From contig PLZA01000074.1 of assembly GCA_003153505.1 (NCBI GenBank), forward strand, positions 143,824-207,823: a stretch of DNA of 64,000 nucleotides, given 5' to 3'. This document shows, in pieces, positions 25,810 through 35,378 of this stretch (positions within the stretch are counted from its first letter, which is position 1; every line of letters begins with the position of its first letter). The notes under the pieces were generated by a model that was not told the DNA's origin, ran no database searches, and saw only the letters and a list, made by a program, of their open reading frames with translations. The stretch is from Candidatus Dormiibacterota bacterium. GTDB taxonomy: Bacteria > Chloroflexota > Dormibacteria > Aeolococcales > Aeolococcaceae. The position numbers and the translations under genes are program-made.

Positions 25810-25854
25810 ATGGCAAAGCTTCGCGCCCAGCCGACCGATGCTAAGGTGGATGAG

Positions 25855-26547
25855 ATGACGGTCACAGCGTCCACGCATCCCTGCACCCAGGGAGGCTGCA
25901 CGTCCCAGGACGGCGCACCGTGCGAGTACGTCGACCGTCGCGGTCGTGAGTGCCGCACCGCGTGGTGCATCGAGCACCGGGTCACCATCGAGGACCACGT
26001 CTACTGCCGCCGCCACGCTGGTGTCGTCAGCGCGCTGCCGAGCCTCGACAGCTCGCTCGCGGTGTCGCTCCCGGATCTCGACAACCGGGCGCCCTCACTG
26101 GTCGGCTGGGTATCCAGGCAGATCGACGGCGACGTCTGGCGTCTGCTCCTCAAAGAGCTCTCATCGGGCAGTGGTGGTCAGCTCGTGGCCGACCCGGTCA
26201 CGCTGATCTTCGTGGGCATCGGCCGGCAGCGCGCATGGGAGCGCGCCTGGCGCCTGGACAGCCACATCGGTATCGCCCACCGGGTGAGCATCGTCGTCGA
26301 GGAGCTCGATGACACGATGATTACCGTCAAGGTCGGCGGGAACACGGTCGAACAGCTGGTACCCCCGTGGATCCAGCACCGTGTGCGTGGCGAGACGGTC
26401 GCCCCCGAGGAGGACCGCAAGGAGCGCGAGGAGTTCTATCAGCGGGTGCTGGACTCGATCGAACGCGGCCTGGGGCACGAACGGGACCTCTCCCACTACA
26501 TGTCAGAGGGTCGCCTCAGCACCCCCCAGGGTGGAGCGGGGGCGTAA
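25855..26547 (+). CDS. Hypothetical protein with Cys/His-rich N-terminus
   Basis: About 230 residues from ATG 25855, preferred over 25810 because AAGGTGGA lies 5 bp upstream. The first 50 residues hold Cys/His pairs ('CTQGGC', 'PCEY', 'RECRTAWCIEHR', 'YCRRHA') that look like a treble-clef-like zinc site. The rest is a soluble alpha/beta domain with no motif I recognise. It ends 2 bp before a receiver protein, so the two probably share a transcript, which suggests a role in signalling. Confidence 0.65.
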   Translation: MTVTASTHPCTQGGCTSQDGAPCEYVDRRGRECRTAWCIEHRVTIEDHVYCRRHAGVVSALPSLDSSLAVSLPDLDNRAPSLVGWVSRQIDGDVWRLLLKELSSGSGGQLVADPVTLIFVGIGRQRAWERAWRLDSHIGIAHRVSIVVEELDDTMITVKVGGNTVEQLVPPWIQHRVRGETVAPEEDRKEREEFYQRVLDSIERGLGHERDLSHYMSEGRLSTPQGGAGA

Positions 26548-26549
26548 TC

Positions 26550-26939
26550 ATGACCCGGGGCAGCATTCTCATCGTCGACGACGACCCCAGGCTTCTGCAC
26601 ATCGTCGCGATGTACCTCGGTATCGAGGGGTACGACGTGTCCACGGCCGAGAACGGCGAGGACGGTCTCGCGCAGGTCGAGGCGCGTGCTCCCGACCTCG
26701 TGATCCTCGACATCATGATGCCCGGCATGGACGGTATCGAGACCTGCAAGCGCATCCGCAGCAACACACCGACCGCCGACGTGCCCATCGTGATGTTCAG
26801 CGCGCTTTCGAGTGACGACGACATCGAGCGTGCCCGGCTCGCCGGGGCCAATCACCTGATCACCAAACCGTTCAACCTCGTCGGGCTCGGTTCGGTGGTC
26901 AAGACCTTCTTCCCAGCGGACGTCGGCTCGGCCCGCTGA
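26550..26939 (+). CDS. Single-domain response regulator
   Basis: 129 residues from ATG 26550, 2 bp after the upstream stop. The receiver is complete: 'VDDDPRLL' acidic pair, phospho-acceptor in 'VILDIMMPGMDG', Thr/Ser position in 'VMFSALSSD', and Lys in 'ITKPFN'. There is no output domain, so it acts by protein contact as in CheY-like or Tad-associated regulators. The ORF track starts too far upstream, at 26367. Confidence 0.88.
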   Translation: MTRGSILIVDDDPRLLHIVAMYLGIEGYDVSTAENGEDGLAQVEARAPDLVILDIMMPGMDGIETCKRIRSNTPTADVPIVMFSALSSDDDIERARLAGANHLITKPFNLVGLGSVVKTFFPADVGSAR

Positions 26940-26952
26940 GGCCAAGCGGTGG

Positions 26953-27531
26953 TCAGACCGGGGGAGTGACCACCACCGCGTTCTGCGCGAAATGGTCGCC
27001 GAGGTTGGACGGCAACACCGGCCCGAAGAGCGCCTTCACCTGTGGCTCGAGGCGCACCGCCTGGCCGCTGAGCGTTGCGGCATGAATGTCCTGCGACATC
27101 GTCGTGTGCACCGTCGAGGAGACAGCGCTCACCGAGATCGCCACGAGGAAGAGGATCAGCACCTCGGCGACACCGACGACGGCACCCGCCACCGCACCGC
27201 CGATGCGGTCGAATGCGGCAACGACGATCTTCTGCAGACGCTCGTTGAGCAACGTGCCGAGCACCTCGACCACGACGATCACGAACAGGAACACGGCTAC
27301 GAATGCCCAGGCGTTTGCCTCCTGGTTGTGGGAGTGGATCAGCGCCGCGATGGCGTTTCCCAGGTTGGACGCGGCAAAACACGCCAGAAAGACGCCGACC
27401 GCGGTGAAGAGGCGGCGGATCAGTCCGTGACTCCAACCCAGGTACACGTTCACTGCCACGGCAATGACCAGCAGTGCGTCTGCGAAAACCTGGCCCGGAG
27501 TGCTATCGATAGATGCGGCTATCGCGCCCAC
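26953..27531 (-). CDS. CvpA-like membrane protein
   Basis: About 192 residues from a GTG at 27531. Four hydrophobic helices precede a polar C-terminal tail. 'YLGWSHGLIRRLF' and the amphipathic 'LNERLQKIVVAAFDRIGGAVAGAVVG' match the CvpA family pattern, linked to colicin V production and to envelope roles in other bacteria. The ORF-track start at 27639 runs into the divergent gene and is not preferred. It is convergent with the receiver gene. Confidence 0.7.
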   Translation of the reverse strand: MGAIAASIDSTPGQVFADALLVIAVAVNVYLGWSHGLIRRLFTAVGVFLACFAASNLGNAIAALIHSHNQEANAWAFVAVFLFVIVVVEVLGTLLNERLQKIVVAAFDRIGGAVAGAVVGVAEVLILFLVAISVSAVSSTVHTTMSQDIHAATLSGQAVRLEPQVKALFGPVLPSNLGDHFAQNAVVVTPPV

Positions 27532-27592
27532 GGTGTGACCGTAACATGCGTCTGCCACGCTGGAACGAGGGATTTCGTTACAGAATTGCTCT

Positions 27593-28420
27593 GTGCAACC
27601 ACTTCTGCGCACGTCCCGCAGCGACGTGTCCGCGCGCAAGACCTACGATCTGCTCGACGAGCCCACCGGCCCCGACTACGCCGGCCTGCTCGAATGCGCC
27701 CTGGTCCAGTGCACCACGGCGGTGCTGACCGTGCCCTCGGGAGAGATGGACCCGGAGGGTCAGGCGACGGTCGAGAGCCTGGCGCGCTTCCAGCAGGCGA
27801 AGAGCAGCACCTCGGCCGGCAGCCTGGTCCGCTACGCGTTGAGCCGTGAGAGCGTCACGGTGCTGCAGGAGGCGACCGCCGGCCTCTACGGCTGGCAGCA
27901 CCCCGGCCTGCCCGACAACCTCTGCCTGTACCGCGGCGACGGCAGCCCCTGGCTGGTGTCGAGCGCCGGCGCGCACATCGGCTACCTCGAGGTCTCGCCC
28001 TTCGAGAAGCTGCTGATCGGGCGCACGGCTCCCGGGCTGATCGCCGTGCTGGCGCATCAGAGCGCACGCGACGCGATCCTCGCCTACATGGAGCGGCGCT
28101 TCGAATCCAACGTGGCGACGCTCACCGACCAGCTCACCGAGTACGCGCGGATCGTGATCGGCGACGGCCGCGAGGGTCTCGTCGACGCGCTCGAGGACTG
28201 GATGCGCTCCGGCGAGGAGGCCCGGATCTCGGCGGCGCTCGAGGTCGCCCGCGCGCTCCGGCTCGTGGAGCTTCGCGAGACGGTCGAGAGCATGCTGCGC
28301 GGGTCGATGCGCGAGGACGCCGGGGCACCTGAGGTGTACCGATCCGTCCCGGCGCTCCGGTCGCGCTGGCGTATCGCCCGCCGGCGTCAGCTCGAACGCG
28401 TCCTCCGCCAGCTGTCCTGA
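27593..28420 (+). CDS. Hypothetical soluble protein
   Basis: 275 residues with a normal charge distribution and high G/C at third codon positions. The C-terminal third is helical ('ISAALEVARALRLVELRETVESML'). I do not recognise a family. It starts with GTG 27593, divergent from the CvpA-like gene, and ends 10 bp before the convergent tadC. Confidence 0.6.
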   Translation: MQPLLRTSRSDVSARKTYDLLDEPTGPDYAGLLECALVQCTTAVLTVPSGEMDPEGQATVESLARFQQAKSSTSAGSLVRYALSRESVTVLQEATAGLYGWQHPGLPDNLCLYRGDGSPWLVSSAGAHIGYLEVSPFEKLLIGRTAPGLIAVLAHQSARDAILAYMERRFESNVATLTDQLTEYARIVIGDGREGLVDALEDWMRSGEEARISAALEVARALRLVELRETVESMLRGSMREDAGAPEVYRSVPALRSRWRIARRRQLERVLRQLS

Positions 28421-28430
28421 CGGATCGGAC

Positions 28431-29375
28431 TCAGCCGCCGGAGCCGAACTGGTGGGCAACCTCGATGACCGCCGGGCCGAGCAGCACGATGAACAGGGTC
28501 GGGAAGATGCACCCGACCATCGGGAAGAGCATCTTGAGCGGCGCCTTCTGGCCCTGCTCCTCTGCGCGCTGACGGCGCTTGCGCCGGATCTCCTCTGACT
28601 GGATGCGGAGGACGTTGGCGACGCCAACCCCGAGCTGTTCGGACTGGATGATCGCCTGGATGAAGTTGCTCAGCTCCTCGACCTTGCACCGGCGTCCCAC
28701 ATCGTCGAGCGCCTCGAGACGTGGACGGCCGAGGCGCACCTCGTTGAGCATGATCGTGAGCTCTCGCGAGAATTCGTTGTTGTACTTGTCGACGACCCGA
28801 GTGAGCGCCGCATCGAAGCTGAGGCCAGCTTCCACGGAGATTGTCAGCAGGTCGAGCGCGCTCGGCAGGGCGAGCAGGATCTCCTTCTGACGCTTCTTGA
28901 TGCGTCGCGCGACCACCATCTGAGGCGCGAGGTAGCCGAGGATGAGGCCACCCAGCGGCACCACCGCGAAGAGCGGCATCGCAAGCGCGCCCAACAACGC
29001 CAGCGCGAGCCCGATCGCCGTGAAGAGCAGCATGGAGAGCAGCCGGAGAGCGAGGAACCCGGATGCGTTGAGCCCCCATGGGCGTCCCGCGAGGTTCAGC
29101 TTCTCCTGGAGGGCGTCGGTGCTCCCCTGACCCTGGTTGCGGTTGAGGCGATTGCCGACCTTGTCCAGGAATGGACGCACCACGCGGTCGAAGAGCGGGA
29201 GCGACATCTCGACTTCCGCGAGCGTTGCGGGCGCACGGCCGGCTTCGGCGAACTGGGCGAGGCGCGCTTCGAGCAGATCGCCCTGGCGCGGGGAGACCGA
29301 CATCGCCAGGCCGAAGGTGATGAGCAGAATGCCACCGCCGAGGGCGGCTGCAAGACCGATGGCAAGAAGGCTCAC
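28431..29375 (-). CDS. tadC: Tad pilus inner-membrane platform protein TadC
   Basis: 314 residues, a GspF-type platform protein. It has a long N-terminal membrane segment, a cytoplasmic region with 'KLNLAGRPWGL', the GspF-like core 'LPSALDLLTISVEAGLSFDAAL' and a final membrane segment. TadB and TadC together anchor the TadA ATPase to the pilus base. It starts 1 bp after the tadB stop, in the order cpaB - tadB - tadC. Confidence 0.9.
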   Translation of the reverse strand: MSLLAIGLAAALGGGILLITFGLAMSVSPRQGDLLEARLAQFAEAGRAPATLAEVEMSLPLFDRVVRPFLDKVGNRLNRNQGQGSTDALQEKLNLAGRPWGLNASGFLALRLLSMLLFTAIGLALALLGALAMPLFAVVPLGGLILGYLAPQMVVARRIKKRQKEILLALPSALDLLTISVEAGLSFDAALTRVVDKYNNEFSRELTIMLNEVRLGRPRLEALDDVGRRCKVEELSNFIQAIIQSEQLGVGVANVLRIQSEEIRRKRRQRAEEQGQKAPLKMLFPMVGCIFPTLFIVLLGPAVIEVAHQFGSGG

Positions 29376-29376
29376 G

Positions 29377-30357
29377 TCAGACCTCGATCTTCACGATCTT
29401 CTGGATCGCGACCGCACCGACGGCGATCGAGAAGATCGCCATGCCGAGCATGATGTGACCGAGCGGGTCGGTGATCATCGGATCGAAATACGTCGGTGAG
29501 ATCAGCGCGAGAAAGCCCGCGAGCGCGATCGGCAGGATGGTGATGATCCAGCCCGACGCGCGCGCCTGCGCCGTCAGGGTCCTGATCTCGCCCTGGATGC
29601 GAACGCGTTCGCGAATCGTGAAGGCGATCGTGTCGAGGATCTCGGCCAGGTTGCCGCCGACCACGCGCTGGATCTGCACGGCGGTGACCATGAGGTCGAA
29701 GTCCTCGGACTTGTTGCGCACCACCATGTGGTTGAGCGCCTCGTCGACATTGATGCCGAGCGCGATCTCACGTGTCGCTCGGGCGAACTCTTCCGAAATC
29801 GGCGGGTTCGCGTTCTTCGCCACGGAGGCCAGCGCCTGCGCGAACGAGTGACCGGCTTTCAGCGCATTGCTCAGCAGCATCAGCGTGTCGCCGAGCTGAT
29901 TGTTGAACGCGCGGGTGCGCCGCTTCTGGCGGAACTTCAGGAAGAAGCCGCTGAGGAAGTACACGACGATGGGGCAGGGGATGAACGCGATCGGTGACCC
30001 GTAGCGGAAAGCGACGAGCAAGCCGACCAGGATGCCCAGACCGACGACGGCGAGGAGCCACTCCGACGACTTCAGCTTGAGGTCGGCCTTCTGGAGATCG
30101 TCCGCGAGCTTGCCGGTGTGCGACGTGCGCGAGAGCAGGGGGTTGAGGCCGCTGGTCAGCGCGTCGAGCAGGTCTCGCAGCGCGTTGCCCGTCTTGACCC
30201 GAGGAGGCGTGGTGACTACCACCGTATCGCCGCCGTACTGGTTCAGGCGCCGCGCCATCTCCCCAGCCTGGTTCTGCCCGCGGCTGAGGAGGAAGGCGAA
30301 GATCGAGAGGACTGCCGACGCGGCCAGGGCCGCTGCGACGACTGCGGCTGGCGTCAT
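29377..30357 (-). CDS. tadB: Tad pilus inner-membrane platform protein TadB
   Basis: 326 residues from ATG 30357, a second GspF-type protein. Landmarks are 'QLGDTLMLLSNALKAGHSFAQAL', 'PPISEEFARATREIALG' and 'RVVGGNLAEILDTIAFTIRER', typical of TadB. There are membrane segments at the N-terminus, in the middle and at the end. It begins 5 bp after cpaB. The ORF-track extension to 30486 overlaps cpaB and is rejected. Confidence 0.92.
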   Translation of the reverse strand: MTPAAVVAAALAASAVLSIFAFLLSRGQNQAGEMARRLNQYGGDTVVVTTPPRVKTGNALRDLLDALTSGLNPLLSRTSHTGKLADDLQKADLKLKSSEWLLAVVGLGILVGLLVAFRYGSPIAFIPCPIVVYFLSGFFLKFRQKRRTRAFNNQLGDTLMLLSNALKAGHSFAQALASVAKNANPPISEEFARATREIALGINVDEALNHMVVRNKSEDFDLMVTAVQIQRVVGGNLAEILDTIAFTIRERVRIQGEIRTLTAQARASGWIITILPIALAGFLALISPTYFDPMITDPLGHIMLGMAIFSIAVGAVAIQKIVKIEV

Positions 30358-30362
30358 GTGTG

Positions 30363-31214
30363 TCAGCCGCCGAAGAGACTGTCCAGCGTGCCCGCGGTCA
30401 CGATGGTCTGCTTCACCGACGGGACGCTGATCGTTCCGGCCGGCTCGTAGTTCGGGGTGTAACCGGTTGCAGTGAGCTTGCCCCACTCAGACTGGGGACG
30501 AAGGACGTATTTGACAACGAACTCGTGGCCGTCGCCGATCACCAAACCGGAGAGCAACGGCGCCTCGGCGCGCGGGACTTCAACGAGGAGCACGTCCGAT
30601 GCGCCCGCACTGGTGGTCCCGGACGTCCCGACACGAAGCACGATGAGGTCCTGGAAGGTGTAGCGAATGCCCTGGGTGCCGTTGGTCGACATCACGAGCA
30701 TGTCGAGGTGGTCACCGGGCAGGATATAGAAGGCATCCGACACGAGCGCGCCCGTGAAGTTGTTCTGCTGCAAGGCGGTGAACGACGTCGGGATGGACGC
30801 GTTGGTGGGGATGGCCACTGCAACATAGCCCTTGGTGATCTGCGTCTCCACCGAGACGGCCGCCGAACCGGCCGCGCTGCTCGACGTGATCGAGAGCGCC
30901 GGAGTCGAGAAGAAGCCAGGAACCAGCGGAGTGTTGTTGGCGAGCGCGACCTGCGTGACCTTGCCGACAACGGCGACAGGATCGGTGTATGCATCGCCCG
31001 GCTTTGCCGCAGCCGGTACCTGGGTCACGAGGACCATCGCGGGTGTCAAGGTGGTGCCGGCGGGAATGCTGGTATCGGACACGACAACGCTGACTTCGTT
31101 CGCAGGTGCGTTCGAGCGCACCAGCAGCAGCACGGCAACCGCCGCCGCCGCAGCCAGCACGACTCCAAGAAGCAAGAAGATTCGGCTGTTCGGTTTGTTC
31201 GCCTGGATGGCCAC
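30363..31214 (-). CDS. cpaB: Tad pilus assembly protein CpaB/RcpC
   Basis: 283 residues. An N-terminal membrane helix ('IFLLLGVVLAAAAAVAVLLLV') is followed by an SAF-like domain ('VVSDTSIPAGTTLTPAMV') and a beta-rich CpaB region ('ILPGDHLDMLV', 'IVLRVG'). In diderms it works with the CpaC secretin; no secretin is seen here. GTG 31214 is preceded by GAGGAG. It heads the cpaB-tadB-tadC operon. Confidence 0.87.
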   Translation of the reverse strand: MAIQANKPNSRIFLLLGVVLAAAAAVAVLLLVRSNAPANEVSVVVSDTSIPAGTTLTPAMVLVTQVPAAAKPGDAYTDPVAVVGKVTQVALANNTPLVPGFFSTPALSITSSSAAGSAAVSVETQITKGYVAVAIPTNASIPTSFTALQQNNFTGALVSDAFYILPGDHLDMLVMSTNGTQGIRYTFQDLIVLRVGTSGTTSAGASDVLLVEVPRAEAPLLSGLVIGDGHEFVVKYVLRPQSEWGKLTATGYTPNYEPAGTISVPSVKQTIVTAGTLDSLFGG

Positions 31215-31419
31215 CTGTTCTCCTCGGTTGTTCTCAGTGGGTGTCGGTCACGCTGTTGCGGCTACGCTGCATCCAGCTCAGCGATGCTGGCTCGGATGAC
31301 GGCCGCACTCGAGTGTGGATCGAATCGGCCCTGCCGTTCATCGCCTTTCGGTAACAAACGCATCGCACAGCGGACGAGCTTGGCGACGCAACATGTGACC
31401 AGGCGTTGTCCATGAACTG

Positions 31420-32979
31420 TTATTCGTCGAAACGACCATTGGCCTGAGCGCGCATCAACATCGCGAGAATGTCGTCTCGATATGGTGCGATGGTCACGAT
31501 CTTGCGGTACAGCTTGAGCGCGCCCTTGTCGTCATTGCGCAACCTGCGCAGCCTCGTGACGCGCTCCAGGTAGGAGACGGCAAGGTCGATGTCGTGATCG
31601 TCGATGCAGATGTCAGCGAGTCGCAGCAGCGGCGTCTCGTGCACGGGATCCGCGCGCGAGGCCGCGAGGTAGCAGCTCAACGCCGCGTTGCCCTTGCCAA
31701 GGGCGCGGCAGCGGTCGCCGGCGTCGAGCGCCAGCTCCGCGAGCGCGCGGCCGCCGACGTCGTTGGCGAGGCGCTGCAGCAGTGCTGCCGCCTCGTCGCA
31801 GCGCCGCCGCCGGAGCCGATCGTTGATCTCGAGGCGAGCCTCGACCACCTCAGGGTCGGTTTCGAATCGACTGTCCTCGGAGTCCGTGTCCGAGCTCAGC
31901 TCATGCGCCTGATCGGCATCGTCATCACGAAGGCGCCAGCCGCGCGCAGCAGCACCGCCGGGCGACTCGGGCACGATCGGTGCCGGGGCGGCAACTGACT
32001 CGGGTTCGGGCTCCGCGAACTCGGTGGTTTCGACCTCGTCGTTGGCGGCGTCGTCGATATCGAGCTGGGACGTGGCGTCGGCGTGCGCCGCGGGCTCGGA
32101 CGCCGACCGCTGGACCACCGCGAAATCAGCGAGGTCGCTCAGGTGAAAGCCGTCCTTCGGCTTGACGAACGAATCGGCGTCGTCGCCACTCGTCTCCGTG
32201 TGAGACGCATCGGATCCGTTCGAGCCCGGCGTCGCCGGTGCGGCGGCACCGTGGCCGTTGCTTTCGGACGCCGCCTTGTCGGCCTTTGACGCCGCGGCGC
32301 CGGTCCGCCGGAAGAGCGTGAACGCCGGCCGGGTCGCCGGTTCGGGGGAGGCTGCCGGCGCCGGATCCGTGTCGACGACTGCTTCCATGTCAGGCTCGGG
32401 GATGGGCGCAGCGTCGAAGTCCGCCGACTCGTCGGGCGACAGCTGGGCGTCGAGCTCTGCAAGCCCGGCCTCGACCCGATTGGCGGCCGCGGACGCCGCG
32501 GCGGGGTCGATCGCTGCCTGGGGAACGACTTCGGGCGCCGGTTCGCCCTCGGGCTCCGGCGCAGTCGTGGTCACCGAGGTGGGCTCGGCGACCGTCTTGA
32601 CATGGCCGTTACGTCCGAGCGCAGCGACCTCCTCCGCGCCGATGAGCGCGGTGTCGCTCTGCGGGTGCCCGTTGGCCCCGTCGCGGCGGAGAGGCGGCTC
32701 GGGCAGGGCGTCGAGCGAGAGCAGGTACTCGTACACCGCCCGCTGGAGGCGTCTCGTCAGAAAGTACAGCTCCTCAGCCGGAAGCGAATCCGCTGCGGCC
32801 GCCGTGACCTCGCTGACCACTCTCAGAAGGGACTGCTCGTCGAGGCGTTCGTCGATCACGGCAGCTTCGAGACCGTTCTCGAGGAATTCCGGGAGTGAGT
32901 CGAGGCCAGGCGCCAGGGCGGACGCGGCGTCGAGCCAGCCCTGACGCAGGATCTCCACGTTGGTTGTAGTCATGGTCAT
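31420..32979 (-). CDS. Large acidic low-complexity protein with C-terminal TPR-like repeats
   Basis: About 519 residues from ATG 32979. The N-terminal 130 residues are helical ('DSLPAEELYFLTRRLQRAVYEYLL'). The middle is a long acidic Ala/Pro/Glu/Asp-rich linker. The last 150 residues read as tandem helical hairpins ('GDRCRALGKGNAALSCYLAASRADP', 'AVSYLERVTRLR', 'ALKLYRKIVTIAP'), which fits TPR repeats. It lies upstream of cpaB in the same direction. A scaffold or bacterial-cytoskeleton-like role is possible but unproven. Confidence 0.7.
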   Translation of the reverse strand: MTMTTTNVEILRQGWLDAASALAPGLDSLPEFLENGLEAAVIDERLDEQSLLRVVSEVTAAAADSLPAEELYFLTRRLQRAVYEYLLSLDALPEPPLRRDGANGHPQSDTALIGAEEVAALGRNGHVKTVAEPTSVTTTAPEPEGEPAPEVVPQAAIDPAAASAAANRVEAGLAELDAQLSPDESADFDAAPIPEPDMEAVVDTDPAPAASPEPATRPAFTLFRRTGAAASKADKAASESNGHGAAAPATPGSNGSDASHTETSGDDADSFVKPKDGFHLSDLADFAVVQRSASEPAAHADATSQLDIDDAANDEVETTEFAEPEPESVAAPAPIVPESPGGAAARGWRLRDDDADQAHELSSDTDSEDSRFETDPEVVEARLEINDRLRRRRCDEAAALLQRLANDVGGRALAELALDAGDRCRALGKGNAALSCYLAASRADPVHETPLLRLADICIDDHDIDLAVSYLERVTRLRRLRNDDKGALKLYRKIVTIAPYRDDILAMLMRAQANGRFDE

Positions 32980-33074
32980 GCGCTGCGGCCAATTGTGGTC
33001 GGCACTGACCCCGGTCTCTGGCACCATGGCGCAACGACTCTGTGACCGCTCGTCATACAGGGGAGACACTTTCG

Positions 33075-33965
33075 GTGACAGCCATCGTGGTCGACGGTTT
33101 GCGCAAGTCCTACGGCTCGGTCGACGCCGTCCGCGGGATCAGTTTCACGGTGGAGGAGGGTGAGGTCTTCGGGCTCCTCGGTCCGAACGGCGCGGGCAAG
33201 ACCACCACCATCGAGATCCTCGAGGGCTACCGCACTCGCGATGCGGGAGACGTCACGGTGCTCGGGATCGACCCGCATGGGGGAGGCAGGAAGCTCCGCG
33301 AACGTGTCGGTCTCGTGCTCCAGGAGGCGGCGGTGCCGCCGATGCTCTCGGTCACCGAGCTTGTCGAGCTGTATCGCGGCTACTACCCCGCGCCGCGCCC
33401 GGCAGCCGAGATCATCGCGCTGGTCGGGTTGACGGAGAAGGCCGGTGAACGAGTCCGAAAGCTCTCGGGGGGCCAGCAGCGCCGCCTTGACGTTGCCCTG
33501 GGCCTGGTCGGCGACCCGGAGCTGATCTTCCTCGACGAGCCGACGACGGGCTTCGATCCGTCCGCTCGCCGCGCCGCCTGGGAGGTGGTGCGCAACATGC
33601 GAACACTGGGGAAGACGATCGTGCTCACCACCCATTACATGGATGAGGCGCAATACCTCGCCGACCGCATCTGCGTCATCGCGGCAGGAAAGGTGGTCGC
33701 TCAGGGCACGCCGGAGACGCTCCGGGCCGGGACCGATCAGCTGACCCACATCCGCTTCGAGCTCCCCGACGGCGTGGCGGCCACTGCGCTGCCACTCAAG
33801 GTGAGCATGGATGAGGGTTTCGTGTTGATCGAGACGGCGACTCCGACCCGGACGCTCAGCGATCTGACCACCTGGGCGGTGGCGCAGGGACTCGAGCTGC
33901 CCAATCTCGAGGTCACCCGCCCGTCACTCGAAGATGTCTACCTGGAGCTGACCAAAATTGAGTAG
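33075..33965 (+). CDS. ABC-2 exporter ATP-binding subunit
   Basis: About 296 residues from GTG 33075, chosen because GGGAG sits 9 bp upstream. Walker A 'GPNGAGKTTT', signature 'LSGGQQRRLD', Walker B 'LIFLDEPTTGFDP' and H-loop 'LTTHYMDEA' are all intact. The fold after 220 is the extra domain of daunorubicin-type exporters. It overlaps the permease gene downstream. Substrate is unknown; drug or lipid export is typical for the family. Confidence 0.9.
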   Translation: MTAIVVDGLRKSYGSVDAVRGISFTVEEGEVFGLLGPNGAGKTTTIEILEGYRTRDAGDVTVLGIDPHGGGRKLRERVGLVLQEAAVPPMLSVTELVELYRGYYPAPRPAAEIIALVGLTEKAGERVRKLSGGQQRRLDVALGLVGDPELIFLDEPTTGFDPSARRAAWEVVRNMRTLGKTIVLTTHYMDEAQYLADRICVIAAGKVVAQGTPETLRAGTDQLTHIRFELPDGVAATALPLKVSMDEGFVLIETATPTRTLSDLTTWAVAQGLELPNLEVTRPSLEDVYLELTKIE

Positions 33966-34731
33966 CACCGGCATCGCGTTGCGCCAGGTCGGGTTCGAGC
34001 AGCGGTCGTTCTGGCGCAACCCCGCAAGTGCCTTCTTCGCGTTCCTCTTCCCGATCATCTTCCTGGTCGTGTTTGCAACGCTGTTCAAGGGTCAGACGGT
34101 GCAGATCGGCGCGGTGAAGACGTCGTACGACGACTACTACATCCCGGCGCTCGTCGCCTTCGGTGTCATGGGCGCGTGCTTCACCAACATCTCGATCACG
34201 CTCTCGCTGCGCCGCGACAACGGCATCCTCAAGCGCCTTCGCGGGACGCCCCTCCCACCGTGGGCGTTCATCGCGGGTGTCGTCGGCTCATCGATCATCG
34301 TCAGCATCGTGCTGGCGTTGCTCACCACGGGGTTCGGCATCCTCGTCTATGGGGTCCATGTTCCTCAGCACATCGGCGCAGCAGCCGCCTCCATCGGAGT
34401 TGGTGCGCTCGCGTTCTGTGCGCTCGGTATGGCGATGACCATCGCGATTCCCAATGCGGAGGCCGCGCCCGCGATCGTCAACGGCGTGTTTCTGCCGATC
34501 GTCTTCATCTCGGGAACCTTCTTTCCCGTCCCCTCGTCATCGGTGCTCGCGCAGATCGCCGAGTGGTTTCCCGTGCGCCATTTCATCGACGCGATGTTCA
34601 CCGCTTTCGACCCGGCGCACCAATCCGCGAGTGGCTTCAACGGCACGGATCTCCTCATTATGGCGGCGTGGGGTGCCGGCGCCGTGGTGCTCTCGGTGTT
34701 GCGCTTCCGCTGGGAGCCGCGCAAGAGCTGA
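33958..34731 (+). CDS. ABC-2 type exporter permease
   Basis: 257 residues with six membrane segments. 'RNPASAFFAFLFPIIFLVVFATLF' and 'LKRLRGTPLPPWAFI' are typical of ABC-2 permeases, and the late 'FFPVPSSSVLAQIAEWFPVRHFIDAM' is the conserved ABC2_membrane signature region. It starts at a TTG overlapping the ATPase gene. It is convergent with the lipoprotein gene, 14 bp away. Confidence 0.87.
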   Translation: MSSTGIALRQVGFEQRSFWRNPASAFFAFLFPIIFLVVFATLFKGQTVQIGAVKTSYDDYYIPALVAFGVMGACFTNISITLSLRRDNGILKRLRGTPLPPWAFIAGVVGSSIIVSIVLALLTTGFGILVYGVHVPQHIGAAAASIGVGALAFCALGMAMTIAIPNAEAAPAIVNGVFLPIVFISGTFFPVPSSSVLAQIAEWFPVRHFIDAMFTAFDPAHQSASGFNGTDLLIMAAWGAGAVVLSVLRFRWEPRKS

Positions 34732-34745
34732 GCTCAGCGACGACG

Positions 34746-35372
34746 CTAGGCCACGCCCGGCGGCAGCTCATTCTTCGTTTGCAGAGCGGCCAGGACGAGC
34801 GCGTCGTCGAGCCGCGTCCCGCCATAACGACCGCGCGCGACGATGATGTTCACAAGGTTGCCGACGCGCCATACCACGGTGATCTCCACCGCCTGCAGCC
34901 CACCCGCCGTGGTGCGGATCACGCTGATCGAGTGGGCCTCGTCGCCGAGCGGACCGGTGGACGCCGCGACCGCTCCGACAATCGCGTCGAGCTGCCGGAC
35001 GTTTGCGCTGTAAGCGCTCGAGGCTCCGCTCACCCCGGCAAAGCGCTCGGCTGTCGCCACGACGTCAATCGGCCCATTGCTGGTGCTGAAATCGACATCG
35101 CGCTGATACTCGACGCGGGCGGCGCTCTGCAGGCCGTCATGCGCGAGAGCGGACGCAATCGCAGGGTCGCCGGCCGCAAGGCCGGCCGCACTGACGTGCG
35201 TTGCGGGAGTCGTCACGGTGAAATCCGGTGCGACCAGCTGATCGATCGTGATCAGGGCGTTGAGCGGGTCAGCCGACGACAGGAACTGCGAGTCGATGCC
35301 GCACCCGGTGAGCGCGACCACCATCGCCACCGGGGCGAGAATGCGGGGCATCCACACGGCAACGCGACGCAT
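34746..35372 (-). CDS. Putative lipoprotein linked to an FtsX-type ABC transporter
   Basis: 208 residues. The signal peptide ends in the lipobox 'VALTGC', followed by a soluble domain of mixed alpha/beta character. It starts 6 bp after the permease stop, so it is probably the third gene of that operon. The function is unknown; it may be a periplasmic or surface partner of the transporter. Confidence 0.7.
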   Translation of the reverse strand: MRRVAVWMPRILAPVAMVVALTGCGIDSQFLSSADPLNALITIDQLVAPDFTVTTPATHVSAAGLAAGDPAIASALAHDGLQSAARVEYQRDVDFSTSNGPIDVVATAERFAGVSGASSAYSANVRQLDAIVGAVAASTGPLGDEAHSISVIRTTAGGLQAVEITVVWRVGNLVNIIVARGRYGGTRLDDALVLAALQTKNELPPGVA

Positions 35373-35378
35373 CGAGCG

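Noticed and set aside
30360-31415. 351-residue plus-strand ORF
   Set aside because: Antisense to cpaB and its upstream region; no features.
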